Shown one piece after another: positions 36,043 through 47,296 of a stretch of 64,000 nt of DNA. The notes beneath the pieces are model-generated. The model had not been told where the DNA came from and ran no database searches. It saw only the letters and a list, made by a program, of their open reading frames with translations. This stretch comes from Brienomyrus brachyistius (lineage: Eukaryota > Chordata > Actinopteri > Osteoglossiformes > Mormyridae), in the NCBI RefSeq assembly GCF_023856365.1, contig NW_026042429.1, forward strand, positions 248,001 to 312,000. Reading direction: 5' to 3'. A program made the translations under genes and the position numbers. The stretch's first letter is position 1. The number at the start of each line of letters is the position of its first letter.

Positions 36043-36937
36043 GAAATGACAGAAGATTTCATGCCTGCTATTCAAATCATAACGTTAATATTCAAGTCAC
36101 ATATTAATGCTGTGCTTCTGAGCTGCATTCAAAATAGGTCAAACAGTTATTAGATTTCGCAGGGATCAGATTTAACCGTGTTAAAAATAACCACCTCTAC
36201 GGCCATTTCAAAATAGAAAATCACGAAAAGAACCAAAATAAAAGGTAAGGCATTGATTCAACAGTGATAAACATTAAAACAATAAAACAAACTGCAGACA
36301 CACACCTCAGCATCGCACCCCGAGGACACAATCAGTGGCACAGTGACACAGTGGAGTCACGGTGACCAGACATGTTGGGAAAAAAGCAAAACTCCAATAA
36401 TCCTCGGGGAGACTGGCCTCCAGTTATAGCTCAATAAAATATCAAGAAAATCACGTCGTTCTGAATGAGGAAACCCCAGTAATTAACACCATCATAACCA
36501 CAGTAAAATTCACCCCCCTGCCAAGTGCAAGCTTCATGTGGAAGTATGAATGCAAGCATGTGAATTCTGCCCACCTGGAAGGATGTTAGCGATGAGGAAC
36601 GTCCCAAGACTACGGCTGGGATGTAAAGCTAGGCTTGAGCCCCACAGCAGATAAATTGGCTGATTTGGACCCCGTATCCAGTCATCTGTAACACATCCAG
36701 GGCTGATGGAAGGGCAGATATATCAGAAGAGACAGCAGGATTCTGGGATCCCATGCTGTGTTCTTGGGAAATAATTACAGCCATAGCAGGTGGGATGTGG
36801 ACTGAACTAAGTCACACACATTTAAGGCTAATCCCCCATGTTTTCTGTTAGAAATTGAATGGGGGGGGGTGCTCTGTGGCCTTCTTTAGGTCACAAATAT
36901 TTTCTAGTGCAGCTTGATTTCATTTGGAGACGATTGC

Positions 36938-36943
36938 TTTTAA
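36938..36943 (-). terminator. TRIM44: Candidate TRIM44 polyadenylation signal (ATTAAA)
   Basis: The variant signal ATTAAA on the minus strand lies about 260 bp past the proposed TRIM44 stop codon. It is the nearest reasonable hexamer I noticed. A canonical AATAAA on this strand lies much further on, near 35.74 kb. Position only; there is no transcript evidence. Confidence 0.25.
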
Positions 36944-37199
36944 TATTACACATTTACACCTTATAAGACAAAGACGTCTCACAAAATACTGAAGACTCTA
37001 TATTCTTTCTCCTTCAGTGGTATGTATATGAACACCCTGCCCCACCCAAAAACTAAGCCTGCTGATATTTGCATGTACGCAGTTCAGTTTCACCAGTAAA
37101 AGAACAAAGAATCCCAGCAAGCCCAATGACATCCAGGAGGGTCTCGGGTCTGAGTCCTCGGCTAAGGGCGAGGTAGGGAAAAGGGGGCCCAGCTCGCGG

Positions 37200-37275
37200 T
37201 CACGGGGCATGTCCCATGAAGGAACCCGGCCTGTCGTCGTCGAAGTTCCCTGGTGGTTGTTGTCTGACTTCCGGT
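37200..37275 (-). CDS. TRIM44: TRIM44 coding exon 5 (C-terminus and stop)
   Basis: A TTCATTCAG acceptor at 37276 is followed by a frame that joins the 23-nt exon 4 exactly (AG plus A gives Arg). It then encodes PEVRQQPPGNFDDDRPGSFM and GHAP before TGA at 37202-37200. The tail is proline-rich with a short acidic DDD patch. Human TRIM44 ends in a short acidic tail, which fits loosely, but the tail is too short and variable for homology to prove the exon. Support comes from the acceptor, the phase and the immediate stop. It would leave a 14.2-kb intron 4. Confidence 0.55.
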
Positions 37276-38474
37276 CTGAATGAAGAGGGGAAAAAATGTT
37301 TAGTTATGCAATGAAGTAATTCCATCTCTCTCACAGACGCACACAGACACACAGAATTAGTCAGGGAGAATCGATTCTATATTTACTTCCTTTCTTTTTC
37401 TTTCTCTTTCCTGTTGAGGCTTCATAATAACTTTCCAGCACCAGCCTACTGTCTTCTTGTCTGTCATCTTTCTGACTGTGAATTTGCATAGTAACCGGAT
37501 GACAAAAACAATCCCCCACTTGTGAAATCAGTCCATCTCTCACCTCTGCCAGAAGGCAACCTAACTTCTTGTTTCCCTCTGTGAGACATAACAAGGTTCT
37601 GCTCAAGGGATTTGATGTCCCAGTCACCTGATTGCACCCAACCCCCCCTCCCCCGTGTCCACACCTATTCTTTCTTACTATGAACTTCTTGTTCTATCGC
37701 AGAATTTCCCTTGAGTGATAAACACATATGAAAAACTGCCGCTATTTTCCACACTGTTAAAGAATGAAGGACATTGCAGTTTTGTGGACATCCGGGTGGA
37801 CAGACAGTACAGAGAGTTAAGCATCAGTGACACCCGGGAATTGGGTTGTAGCCATATGCAATGTGACGTTGCTGTAATGGCAACACAGTGCATTAGCACA
37901 CTGCTGTGCTCACGGAACCCTCTGCGACGCACTTCAGCGACTTGGGGGGGAGGGGGGGCAGAACAGTAATCAGGACGCGCCTGCAGACCTGCTTTTTTTC
38001 CCTCTGGCACAAAACACAAAAGAGAAGGAAAAAAAAAGACGATGTCTGTGAATATTTTGTGATTTTTTTTCTAAGGAGCTTATATTTAAGTGCTATTTTC
38101 TGTAGAGAGGCACAATCGACTGTAAGAGGAAAAAATGGCTTTTTTTAAACCACTTCAGCCCCCCCCAAAAAAATCTCTAATATGAAAGTACTTCACAGCT
38201 CAATCGATGCTGGGCGGAGCCTCATTTTCACAGCACCAATTTAAATCTTTTTAAAGCATGAGCCCTCTGTGCTAATTTCTCAAAGTATCACACCTTTTTC
38301 TTTTTAAAAAAAGGCGTTACTTTAAAAAAAGCCCTTCTTTGTGGTTTGCAGTTGTGGATGAAGCTGTAGGGCAGGTGATACCCAGGCAACTTCAGCAGGA
38401 AGCCGGGCGATGGAGAAGCGGAGCAGCTCCGAAGCTAAAACAGAACCTCAGAGATGGCGATGCGCAGGAGGAAG

Positions 38475-38492
38475 CCCCCCCCCCCCCCCCCC
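38475..38492. repeat. poly(dC) tract, 18 bp
   Basis: Eighteen consecutive C. Confidence 0.95.
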
Positions 38493-39811
38493 GCACCTGA
38501 GCATCTCAGGGAGCCGCTGTTTGCTAAGTGGGCTGGGGAGCTGCTGCAGGCCCGCATTCTCCACTGCTATTACTTATTAATCACCTTTAATGCACTTTAT
38601 CTCTTATTTAAGAAGGCCAATTATTTCCTGTTCTGGGAGGCTCTGACTGCACCCAGTGAGTGACAAGGCAACTGAACTAGGGCTCTGGGATCGCCTATTA
38701 GGCCTGGTCAGGTGCAGAGATGGGGGGGGGGACTGACATGTTTGAAGTAGGTGGGCACATTGCATTTTCCTTGCTGTGGCCGCAAAGCCAATCATCGCTT
38801 TTGCTGACAGAGGCGTGGCAGTCTGCCCCTGTGGGGGCCATCCCACGCACACATGTGGAAGGGGGAGGGGGGCGACCACCTTGTGGAAAGGTTGAATACA
38901 AAAAAGCTCATTTGCCGAGTTGCAAGGCAATCAGCCATTATGGGTAATTGGGGGATTTCGGGGCTCCATCACCTTATTCCGTCACAATCACTCAGGCCCG
39001 TTTCCTGTGACTGAGCTGCAGGGAGAAAATATCGCTAATGGCTACTGAAGCGTCCCCATAGGCTGCCTGTTATCCCCCTCATTGGTGTCATGCTTATTTA
39101 CATAATTTTTACCAACTAATGAGCGTAGACCTGTGGCTTCCTTCTGCTGGACAGTTTGGTCTGGGGGTGCGGTGCCTCTGCTGTGGCAGTGGGGGGGCGC
39201 CGTGCAGGCAGGCCTGTGGCCTCCAGGGGCCCGACGGGCACACGTCTACACATCTGAGTGGCACAAATTGCGTGCAGACCCACGGGACCCAAGCTGGCAG
39301 ACGCAGCTGCTATGCTTTCATCTAGCAAACGCCGGCAGCAACGGAGCAGCTCGGAAACAGCCCCTTCCTCTGCCGGCTCGCCCCAGGCCCCCCAGCCATT
39401 CCCAGAACTCTTTGTAGTCCGAGAAATGCACCCATTATGAATTTGCTGCGGACGGAATTGGGGAAGAAGAAAAAAATAGGGATGGGAGGGGGGGGATTAC
39501 TGCACCACTCGAATCCTCAGAGAGGGAACGATGTGTAACAAATGTGAATATAAGGGGTGGATGTTATTGGGGGCAGGGGGGCCAAGATTGATCAGGGCAC
39601 ACAAGAGATATGGAAATTCTTTGAAGTTCTGTGTCATTTATAGATCAGTTCCCTTTCTAAGATTCCCTCAGAAGCTTCTGACTTCAAGCAAAAATAGCAG
39701 TTCTCAGAATGACTTTCCAGCGTGGCGATACCTCAATGGCAGACAGATATATTCAGAGACACCTGCCTCCCCGCTGCACCTCGGCCCCGATCACACCATG
39801 GCTGAAAATGG

Positions 39812-40072
39812 GAGCTCACAGGAGTTCTACTTCCACGAAAATGTTCTGAGAGCAGAACGAAAAATCATTAGTCCAGAGAGATAACCGATGACATTGTAGA
39901 GCAGGTGGATCCAAGCAACTAAAGGAGGCCAACCAATTAGACATCTTGGTCCTGCATCCTCTAGTTGCTTGGGCTCACCTCTTCTGCAATCTGATTGGTT
40001 ATTTCTCTGATCCAATCAGTTTTCATTCTGTCCTCGGAGCATTTTTGTGTAAGTAAAACTCCCACGAGCTGA
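39812..40072. mobile_element. Large foldback MITE, about 118-bp arms
   Basis: The left half (from AGCTCACAGGAGTTCTACTT) and the reverse complement of the right half (AGCTCGTGGGAGTTTTACTT) align without gaps for about 118 bp at roughly 75% identity. Inner landmarks are CAGAGAGATAACC against CAGAGAAATAACC and CAAGCAACTA in both arms. Only about 25 bp separate the arms. This is a typical non-autonomous foldback DNA transposon. Target duplications could not be identified. Confidence 0.8.
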
Positions 40073-40527
40073 AACAGCAAAAATGCAGTGCAAAAAGGTA
40101 TAGTTGGGGAGCAGCTCAGGCGGATAGGAGTCTGAATCAGGGCTGTATCAGGAGGGAATGTATTCCTGTGTTAATAACTGATAAGGTGAAATTTTCGCAA
40201 CTGGCCCTGCTGTCAGGCATCCGTCCAACCAGCAGGTACAGAAAGCAACTGCAGTCACTCTTCATTATCCACCAGTGCACCTTTTTTTACACTCTATCAC
40301 TTTAATTTGGCACCCGAGTCTGTTTTATCAGCTCCCAGATGCCAGCCTGCCTGAATTCATGCGTGACCTTATTGCAAAGCCAAACCAGTCTCTGCCAAAC
40401 GTTCATATCACACCAATCCCTTACTGCATTCGTTTGTGTTAAAGATGCAGACGCGACTGATGAAACCGGGGTAAATAATTTGGGGTGGAGAGATTATCCG
40501 CCATCCAGGATGCCATAAAAACAGATC

Positions 40528-40680
40528 GGTGACCAAGAGGGGGCAGCTCTCTGGGTTTGGATTCAGAAGGTTGCCAGTTCAAATCCCTGGGTCAGCAGAG
40601 TGATCCCACCATTAGGCCCTTGAGCAAGGCCCTTAACCCCAATTATTCCTGGGACTGGCTGATCCTACTCTCTCCTCAAC
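40528..40680 (+). mobile_element. tRNA-derived SINE
   Basis: Box-B-like GGTTGCCAGTTCAAATCC lies near 40570, followed by the SINE body motif CCCTTGAGCAAGGCCCTTAA and a short tail ending in CTCTCCTCAAC. Box A is degraded. It directly abuts the Tc1 remnant. Confidence 0.65.
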
Positions 40681-40681
40681 A

Positions 40682-40906
40682 CCAGTTCATGAGGTGGCCT
40701 CCTGGGCTTTTTCAGCTGTCCTGAAGGAGGTCCCACATATATGCTGAGCTCTCATTGACCGCTTTTCCTTCACTCTCTGGTAAAATTCCTCCAAAACATT
40801 TTCTACTGTGTTTAGGTCAGGTGACCAGGTCACGTGATGCGACACTATCATTCTCCTTTGTATGTGGCTTAGCGTAACCAAACTTTTAACTGGTACTGTA
40901 TGTATC
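40682..40906 (-). pseudogene. Tc1/mariner transposase remnant, internally deleted
   Basis: On the minus strand the terminal sequence TACAGTACCAGTTAAAAGTT is followed within about 70 bp by the C-terminal part of a Tc1-type transposase (WSPDLNTVENVLEEF, then REEF-like KEKRSMRAQHI). The SPDLN..EN motif belongs to the last catalytic segment of the DDE domain. Everything between the terminus and this segment is missing, and the element stops where the SINE begins. It cannot encode an active enzyme. Confidence 0.75.
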
Positions 40907-41105
40907 ACGGGGCTCTATCTAAGAAGCGAGAGTGACGGGGTCTGTGCTGTGTGTGAAATGCCACAAGAGCATTTCCACGTGGCAGGATTTTGTACATTTA
41001 ATCAGCGCTCCGGAGTGTAGCGTTTGTGGTCACGCTTAGCGCTGGCTGAGAGCTGGGCCAGGACCTCTGTCTCCGGCTGCTATTCCCATTTCCCTCAAGC
41101 CCATG

Positions 41106-41129
41106 CCCCCCCCCCCCCCCCCCCCCCCC
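41106..41129. repeat. poly(dC) tract, 24 bp
   Basis: Twenty-four consecutive C, the second longest homopolymer of the window. Confidence 0.95.
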
Positions 41130-42282
41130 ATCCAAAGGACCCGCAGTGTGTCACGCGTTTGTAGAATTAGCTGATTCGGATACCAGTGTCACCCAACCAA
41201 GTCATTTGAACACGACTGCGTTTACTGATTACACAATCGCTGTCGCCGGTGGGTAATTGAGGAACGGTGCTGCTCAGACAGGAATTAATAATAAATCGCT
41301 TATTAATTTGGGTGTGAAATTAAAATCTTGTGCATGCCAGGCAGCACGTGAGCCGTGGTGTTTGACTGGAAAGCATGAGTGTGCAGCTGGATAGGTCCCG
41401 CCTGCAGACACACGCACGTCATGATAAATCACCCCACAGCGGCTAGGCCAGCTACCTATTTTCTCCAGAGTCGTTAGTCAGCAATTAATGACCAAATCCT
41501 TAAAGTGGATTCAAAAAAGAAATACACTAAAGGCTGATTGAGGAAAACCAGCTTCGCCTAATTATACTTGCCATTACCGCCGAATTAATTTGCATGCAGA
41601 ATTCAGATTATGCTAAATGCTAATTAATATAGGAAAACATGACTGACAAGCCACACACAGAGATAATAAGAGCCAGCCAATCAGAATGAGCGTTATTTGA
41701 AGAGATTTAAATCACATCTGACTCAGCCTGATTATTTGTCACATATGAACAGATTGCGGCACTAGCTGGAAGCCAGTTGTCTTTAGACTAGAGCAAAATG
41801 TCTTGCATCCTGTGACATTTGACCTGGCAAGAACGATAATGTGAATTGTTCCCCACTGGGAAATAATAATAATTATAATAATAATAAAAAAACATTAAAA
41901 ATGATTCCGGCATTCATTCAGAATCCAGAAATCACATCCTTACGTGCTACCAAATCAAAATCTCATAGACCTTGATCGTCTAACCCAAAGGTGCAGGACT
42001 GTAGCATATGGGATAAGAGATATTTTGAACATTTTGAACAGTGTGTTCCAACTCTCTCACTGCTAGAACAGCACCTCAGAAACCTTCCCCTCCAGAAAGG
42101 TTAGAACAGGTTGTGCCTAAAGATAAAGCTTCATTTCATTCTGCGTGAAGTGTCACTGCTCTACTGAGTGACACTGATAATAAAAGAAGACAATGTCCCA
42201 GTGGGCGTCTCAAAGTCTAAACTGGCACCAGGACATCAGTTCTTAGCTGTGGAATCAAACATCTCCTACCACCTCTGCACCT

Positions 42283-42685
42283 CCTGATTTTCCTCAGTTT
42301 GACGCATCCCTGGGTCAAAAAGGGAGGGGCTTGCACTGCATTTCTTTAACCAATCACAGCCTTCGTTGTATGACATCACCACATTAATTAAAACCAGTGT
42401 TTTCTGTTTTATGAAGATTTGTAATATAATAATATGAATAACAACAACAAGGCTTGAACTGAATGTTCTGATCACAGACACTGAGGCTTAGTCCACTGAG
42501 CCACAGCCCCCCCCCCCACCGTTTGATGGCTGGATGTGTTAAGTTTAAAAATGAGAAAAACATGGACTAATAAGATGATGTCATGTAATGAAATAATGAA
42601 GTCTGTGATTGGTTAAAGACGTGGAATGCAAGCCCCTCCCTTGCTGATCCAGGGACACACTGAACTTTTGCAAAATCAGCTGGCT
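42283..42685. repeat. Long imperfect inverted repeat (about 135-bp arms)
   Basis: The left arm at about 42283-42420 and the right arm at about 42545-42685 are reverse complements of each other. The best block is AAGGGAGGGGCTTGCA followed by CTTTAACCAATCACAG, and similarity extends from CTGATTTT through ATGACATCA to GTTTTCT. The loop of about 125 bp contains a tRNA-like SINE head. This is either a foldback element or two inverted copies of one repeat. Confidence 0.8.
42446..42510 (-). mobile_element. tRNA-like SINE head
   Basis: On the minus strand TGGCTCAGTGGACTAAG (box A) is followed about 30 bp later by CAGTTCAAGCC (box B), the pol III promoter spacing of tRNA-derived SINEs. There is no SINE body, and no tRNA cloverleaf is intact enough to call a tRNA gene. 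Confidence 0.5.
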
Positions 42686-42858
42686 CCACTTCCCTCAGTG
42701 ACAGATTATGCACAGCCATGCCTTGACTGTGGCTACTTTTCCCGGGAGACGAGGTCCTTTCCATGCCCAGGTACCAGCGGGTCTGTCTAATGGTTACCTG
42801 TGACACCTCAGGGAGAAAAAGGCCATAAGAAACTGATATGCATCATGTTATTCCTACC

Positions 42859-43017
42859 CAGAGTTGGGTAATTCAGGTCCAGAGAGTAAAAATCCAGACC
42901 CGGATTTTGTTGCAACCAACTAGTTGAGCATAAAGAGTCATAGAGTAATCAACTGGTTGGCTGAAACAAAATCCCGATCTGGACTTTTAGTCTCTAGACC
43001 TGAATTACCTAACTCTG
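42859..43017. mobile_element. hAT MITE with 8-bp target duplication, copy 1
   Basis: A 159-bp palindromic element that starts CAGAGTTGGGTAATTCAGGT and ends with the near-perfect inverse ACCTGAATTACCTAACTCTG. It is flanked by TTCCTACC (42851-42858) and TTCCTACA (43018-43025), 7 of 8 identical. CAG...CTG ends with an 8-bp duplication are the hallmark of hAT elements. A second copy lies at 62238-62403. Confidence 0.88.
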
Positions 43018-44343
43018 TTCCTACAACCTTCAACGAAACAGGCTGGTGTGGACCATGTTTCTGAGCCTTCTTGTTCTCATCCAGGACCGGCCCACGCTGG
43101 TGAGCGCATTCCCTATGCAGAATACACTGCCACGATAACACCATTCCGAATCCGACTCTCGGGTGACCTCAGGTGTCCAATGATCCGGGAGAAGTGGAAC
43201 AAGAAACTGGGTGGGTCCTGAGGGCTGGCTGCCTATTGAAGCTTTATGCTCAGCAATGCATCTGTTAAAACACCAGTCATCCCCAGTCTCCCCAGTCCTG
43301 CGGGTGATACTCCCACCTCTTAGATTTCATCATAAGTTGGAAGGGAGATTCGCTGTTTTATGATATATAACGGGGGTCCCCCCGAGCCATAGCTAGTAAT
43401 GAAACGACCCCTCGATGCCACCCAGCCCACCCCTCCCCCCCGAGAAACAATATGAAAACCAGATTGAAACAATAAAGCACCCGGATCCCGGGGTGCCTCT
43501 GTGCTCGCCAACCACTCTGACTCCAGTTTGACAGCAGCCGTAATGAGATGCGACCTCCACTCTCTATCTAGCTTCCTCCCAAGGTTGTTTCCAGAGGATT
43601 GGGAACCCTGACGGAAAGCTGGGAGGCGGCAGAGGCCGAGGGGGCACACGGATGCCGGGGGATGCGGGGAGCCTGTCGCGGCTCTACTGAATTAAACATG
43701 GCCGCCGCAACATTTTCCCGCAAGCGGACATCTGTGCGGTACCGCTGGCACCAGGCGGCTCTCGCCGGTCCTGGCCGTTGCGTAACCACGGCAACGGTTT
43801 CCAGCCACACAGCGCAAACCAGGAAATGAGATGTATGGGTGCGATTTCACACTGCTGATGTGATTTTTAATCTTCTTTTTTCTTTTTTTTTGGCAGGCCA
43901 TCAGATTCATCACCCGCAATGAATCTTGGCATTTACCACTCCCCAGCACCCCCCCTCCCCAACATCACCCCCTCGAATCCTTACAGACCTCTATACGGCG
44001 CTCCTCGGCACGTGCGGCAACAGCAGAACTGCAGTCGATGCTCAACATCACACGGACACTTAGCCAAGCAGGCCTTCTGAGCGCTAACTGTCATGTAACG
44101 CGGGGAGTGCATGAATTTATATGCAGTCTCGGGTCACACCTGACTGTGATGTACAGCAGTGGGGGGGGGGGGCTGATGTCGCTCGCTGTCACTCGTGCGA
44201 TGGATGGAGGGCGGGTATTGGGGACACCACCCAGCGAGCAGCAGCTTGGCGTGGTTACTTCACACTGGGGTGATTAGCTGACCAGCACCCAAAGGTGAAC
44301 AGGGCATTCTGGGAAAATCCAGAGACATAATAGAACAGCCCTG

Positions 44344-44364
44344 GTGTGTGTGTGTGTGTGTGTG
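44344..44364. repeat. (GT)n microsatellite
   Basis: About 21 bp of GT repeats at the left edge of a TIR-type element, followed by a G run. Confidence 0.9.
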
Positions 44365-44365
44365 G

Positions 44366-44657
44366 GGGGGGGGTTACATAGATCACATTTGAAAACTACA
44401 TTATCCCCAAAGTGTAGTAAAACCTGAAATTTCCCTACTTTCGGGGAAATCTTTTGAGGTCCCCATTTGGATAACCTCAGTTTTATAAAAATCAGTGAAT
44501 GCAATCAAAAAAGTAAAAAAGCCAAAAGTCTTGTATTTGGGTCGGTTACTAATGGTTAAGGTTAGGGATGGGTAGAGGTTAAGGGTGTTGTGATTGGGAT
44601 TAGGGTTTTCCCCATAGAAATAATAGACGGTCCCCATTTAGATAGGTACACCAACAT
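44366..44657. mobile_element. TIR element lodged in a (GT)n tract, copy 1
   Basis: Shares TTTATAAAAATCAGTGA, CCAAAAGTCTTGTATTT, GGTTACT(A/T)ATGGTTA and the right end CCCCAT...GATAGGTACACC with the better preserved copy at 57129-57366. Like that copy it sits between GT repeats. The left inverted terminus is diverged. Confidence 0.65.
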
Positions 44658-45290
44658 GTGTGTGTGTAACAATCATTTCACTCTCTTTCTTATCCCCCTG
44701 TTCCTGCTTGCTCTCTTTCCGCTACCAAACCTGTCACCTGCTATTAAGCAATCCCCTCTTTCCCACACACCATGACCAGCCAGACACGACAGTCCATTGC
44801 AGTGACGCCCACATCGAGCTAACCGACTGCCTCTGCTCACATTGCCTTTAAAGCATGCACTCGGGCCTCTACAAACGTGGCCGGCCAGCCTCAAATCAAT
44901 TAGGACCTAGACAGGCCTGTCTGATATGCTCAGCGTTTACATCAGTACAGAGCTGGGAAGTCAGATTCGCTTTGCTGGCTTCACAGGCTCTAAAAAATCC
45001 ACTTCCTGTGGGAGGTGAAAAAGCTTAGTTTACCGAATCTTCTGCTTCTCCAAAAGCATGGAGACTGCTCTCACTCACACAGCTCTGCCTGCTGCCCCCT
45101 TCCAGTGTTCTTTGAGGAAAATGCGATCCATTCGCCTCCCCATTCCGGTTATTTCTTTTTTTAGCCATGGAATTATTCTTTGAGACAAAGTGGCTCAGAA
45201 TAAATCAGAGACAGAAGCACTGCAGGAATTGCCGCTGGCAAAATGGCACAACCGTAACTTCGCCGGGAAAGGAAACAGCAAGGGGGAGAG

Positions 45291-45850
45291 GTGTTAAGGC
45301 GGAGAGACAGGGAGGAGATGAGGTGGAGAAGCATTGGGGGGAGACATGTGAAAGGGAGAGAGACAGGGAGGAAGGAGGCAATGAGGACAAAGAGTTGGGG
45401 GGACGTGTCAAGGCAGAGAGATAGGGAGGAGGCAAGGAGGAGAAGCAATGAGGGGGAGACGTGTTAAGGCAGAGAAACAGGGAGGAGATGAGGCGGAGAA
45501 ATGGTGGGGGAGACGTGTTAAGGCAGAGAGACAGGGAGGAAGGAGGCAAGGAGGAGGGGTAATGAGGGGGAGACGTGAAAGGCAGAGAGACGGGGAGGAG
45601 GCGAGGAGGAGAAACAGTTGAGGGGGAGATGTGAAAGGCAGAGAGACGGGGAGGAGGCGAGGAGGAGAAACAGTTGAGGGGTATGTGTTAAGGTAGAGAA
45701 ACAGGGAGGAGGCAAGGAGGAGAAATAGTTGAGGGGGATGTGAAAGGCAGAGAGACGGGGAGGAGGCAAGGAGGAGAAACAGCAAGAGAGAGAGGTGTTA
45801 AGGTGGAGGGACAGGGAGGGAGAAAGACAGTGAGGTGGAGAAGCATGGAA
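45291..45850. repeat. Purine-rich minisatellite, 54-60 bp unit, 10 copies
   Basis: Ten units beginning GTGTTAAGGCAGAGAGACAG or GTGAAAGGCAGAGAGAC, followed by GGAGGAGGCAAGGAGGAG and a GAGGGGGAGA-type end. Unit length varies between 54 and 60 bp. Over about 560 bp the plus strand is nearly all purine, so the TRIM44 transcript would be pyrimidine-rich here. Overlapping open frames reflect the composition and are not genes. Confidence 0.92.
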
Positions 45851-46023
45851 ATTGAGGAGCTGAGAGGCAGAAAGATGAAGAAGCATTGTTGTACCAAGCT
45901 GTGGTCAGGACTGCAGAGATCTGCCCTGCCTGATTTCCCTCACACTCTTTAAGGCAGACCATGCTACCCTGTGTTCTGACTTTTAAAGAATATCCAATGG
46001 CGAATGATAAAATAGTTATAATA

Positions 46024-46215
46024 TCCATCCATTTTCCATTAGCATTAGTGAATGCAAGGTCGCAGTAAGCCTGGAGTGTGTCCCAGGACGGGGTGCTAGC
46101 AGAGCGGGAACACGCTATGGGGGATTTCGAGATGGCGATGCACCTCTGCTTCTCTTTTCAAAACGTCGGCACTGCTCCAGAGAACCCGAGGAAAACCCAC
46201 AGAAACCGGCAGAAC
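46024..46215 (-). mobile_element. L2-type LINE 3' end
   Basis: Starts ATCCATCCATTTTCCATTAG and continues with AAGGTCGCAGTAAGCCTGGA, GTGTGTCCCAGGACGGGGTG and CCCGAGGAAAACCCACAG, the reverse complement of the L2 tail in correct order. Confidence 0.75.
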
Positions 46216-46992
46216 CGTGGCCCTGCCGTTATAGCAGCTGATATTATATTATGTTGTGACAGACACGCAGGGAAATGCGAGGTCATCACAGCGGTGCAGC
46301 ACACTGCAAGACTGCGATATTCAGACCGTGGGGCCCAGCAGAGCCTGCTGACAGGGCCTGACTTATCACAGCCGCCTGGCACAATGTATGGCTGTGTGAT
46401 GCATGGTCCCAGACACTATCATGCTATTTTACAGTCCTCTGCCTTCTATCACACGTGCTGAATGCAAATCATCCCTTTCCTCCCTCCGCCTGCGGTCCAG
46501 CTTCTCTCCAGCCCAGGCACACCTTGAAGCCCATTTTTTTTCTTTGCATGTACCCATCCTGACGCACCATTTAAGGTATAGCGCACAAAAAAAAAAGGAT
46601 CGAGCAAATGAATTCTAATGTTTTAAGTACCCAACCCCCCAACAGTCTTGGAAGTCTATTGCTGAATTGTACCGCCTCTATTGACTGCATAGAAAAGCAG
46701 TTTATTTATGTCGCTAATTCCCGCTAATAGCACTGCCGAGGTCTCTGCATCCTCCATCTTGTGGTGTTTAAGAGCTTATAGGATACGCGGTAAGTGTGGC
46801 GTCAGACCTGCTGGTCTCCATCTAAGGACATGATCACATCTCTCTCTCTCTCTAGCTCTCGCCCACAAGCAACCTGGCCTCAGTTCCAATGGCCCTCAAC
46901 ACACATGGTGCCTTTGACAGTAATGTTAGACTTCCCTCTGACATAGAAGTGGGCGATTACAATTAGACTAGAGTTGGGGGTTAAAAGGGCTA

Positions 46993-47040
46993 TTGGAAAA
47001 TTAAATAGATATTTATCGATCCCCTAGCATAAAACTAGGG
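46993..47040 (-). mobile_element. LINE 3' end fragment (Rex1/CR1-like)
   Basis: ATATTTATCGATCCCCTAGC then ACTAGGGAAATTATCG resembles the (T)TTATTGATCCC...GGGAAATT 3' signature seen on the minus strand near 2.4 kb. Confidence 0.4.
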
Positions 47041-47296
47041 AAATTATCGTGCAATTTATGGTTACTTGTTGTATCTTGCATTTGGAACCTGAGCCAACTA
47101 CTTCACTGGAAATGGGGGGGGGGGCGCCCCCAGTCCAAGACAAAGTGAAAATGTCTGCAAGTCAGCGCCCCCGCAGAGGTATTGTGCCCTAAGTGGCGCT
47201 TATGTCGCCTATAGGATTGACCGGCCCTGAGGTTTAAGGTCGGTACTCTAAGATGACACCCCGCCCAATTGCCCATCTTGCTTTTACCAGGATCCG

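Larger units (their letters stand above)
23331..37199. other. Intergenic region between TRIM44 3' end and LDLRAD3 5' end
   Basis: About 13.9 kb without a supportable gene. It contains L2-type LINE tails (24.0-24.6, 30.4 and 32.0-32.9 kb), an unidentified two-copy repeat (24.96 and 28.62 kb), the 37-bp minisatellite at 34.7-35.6 kb and a foldback MITE at 35.8 kb. The stretches 25.3-28.6, 29.2-30.3, 30.7-32.0, 33.0-34.7 and 36.0-36.9 kb hold nothing I recognise. The first few hundred bases left of 37199 should be TRIM44 3' UTR. Confidence 0.7.

Noticed and set aside
39116..39440. Four overlapping frames of 60-94 codons in a GC-rich stretch
   Set aside because: Open in several frames on both strands because of composition, with no recognisable domain or splice context.
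42446..42510. tRNA gene
   Set aside because: Box A and B are present but no intact acceptor stem or anticodon arm was found; it fits a SINE head.
45205..45886. Several overlapping Leu/Pro/Ser-rich minus-strand frames
   Set aside because: Low-complexity translation of the purine-rich minisatellite.
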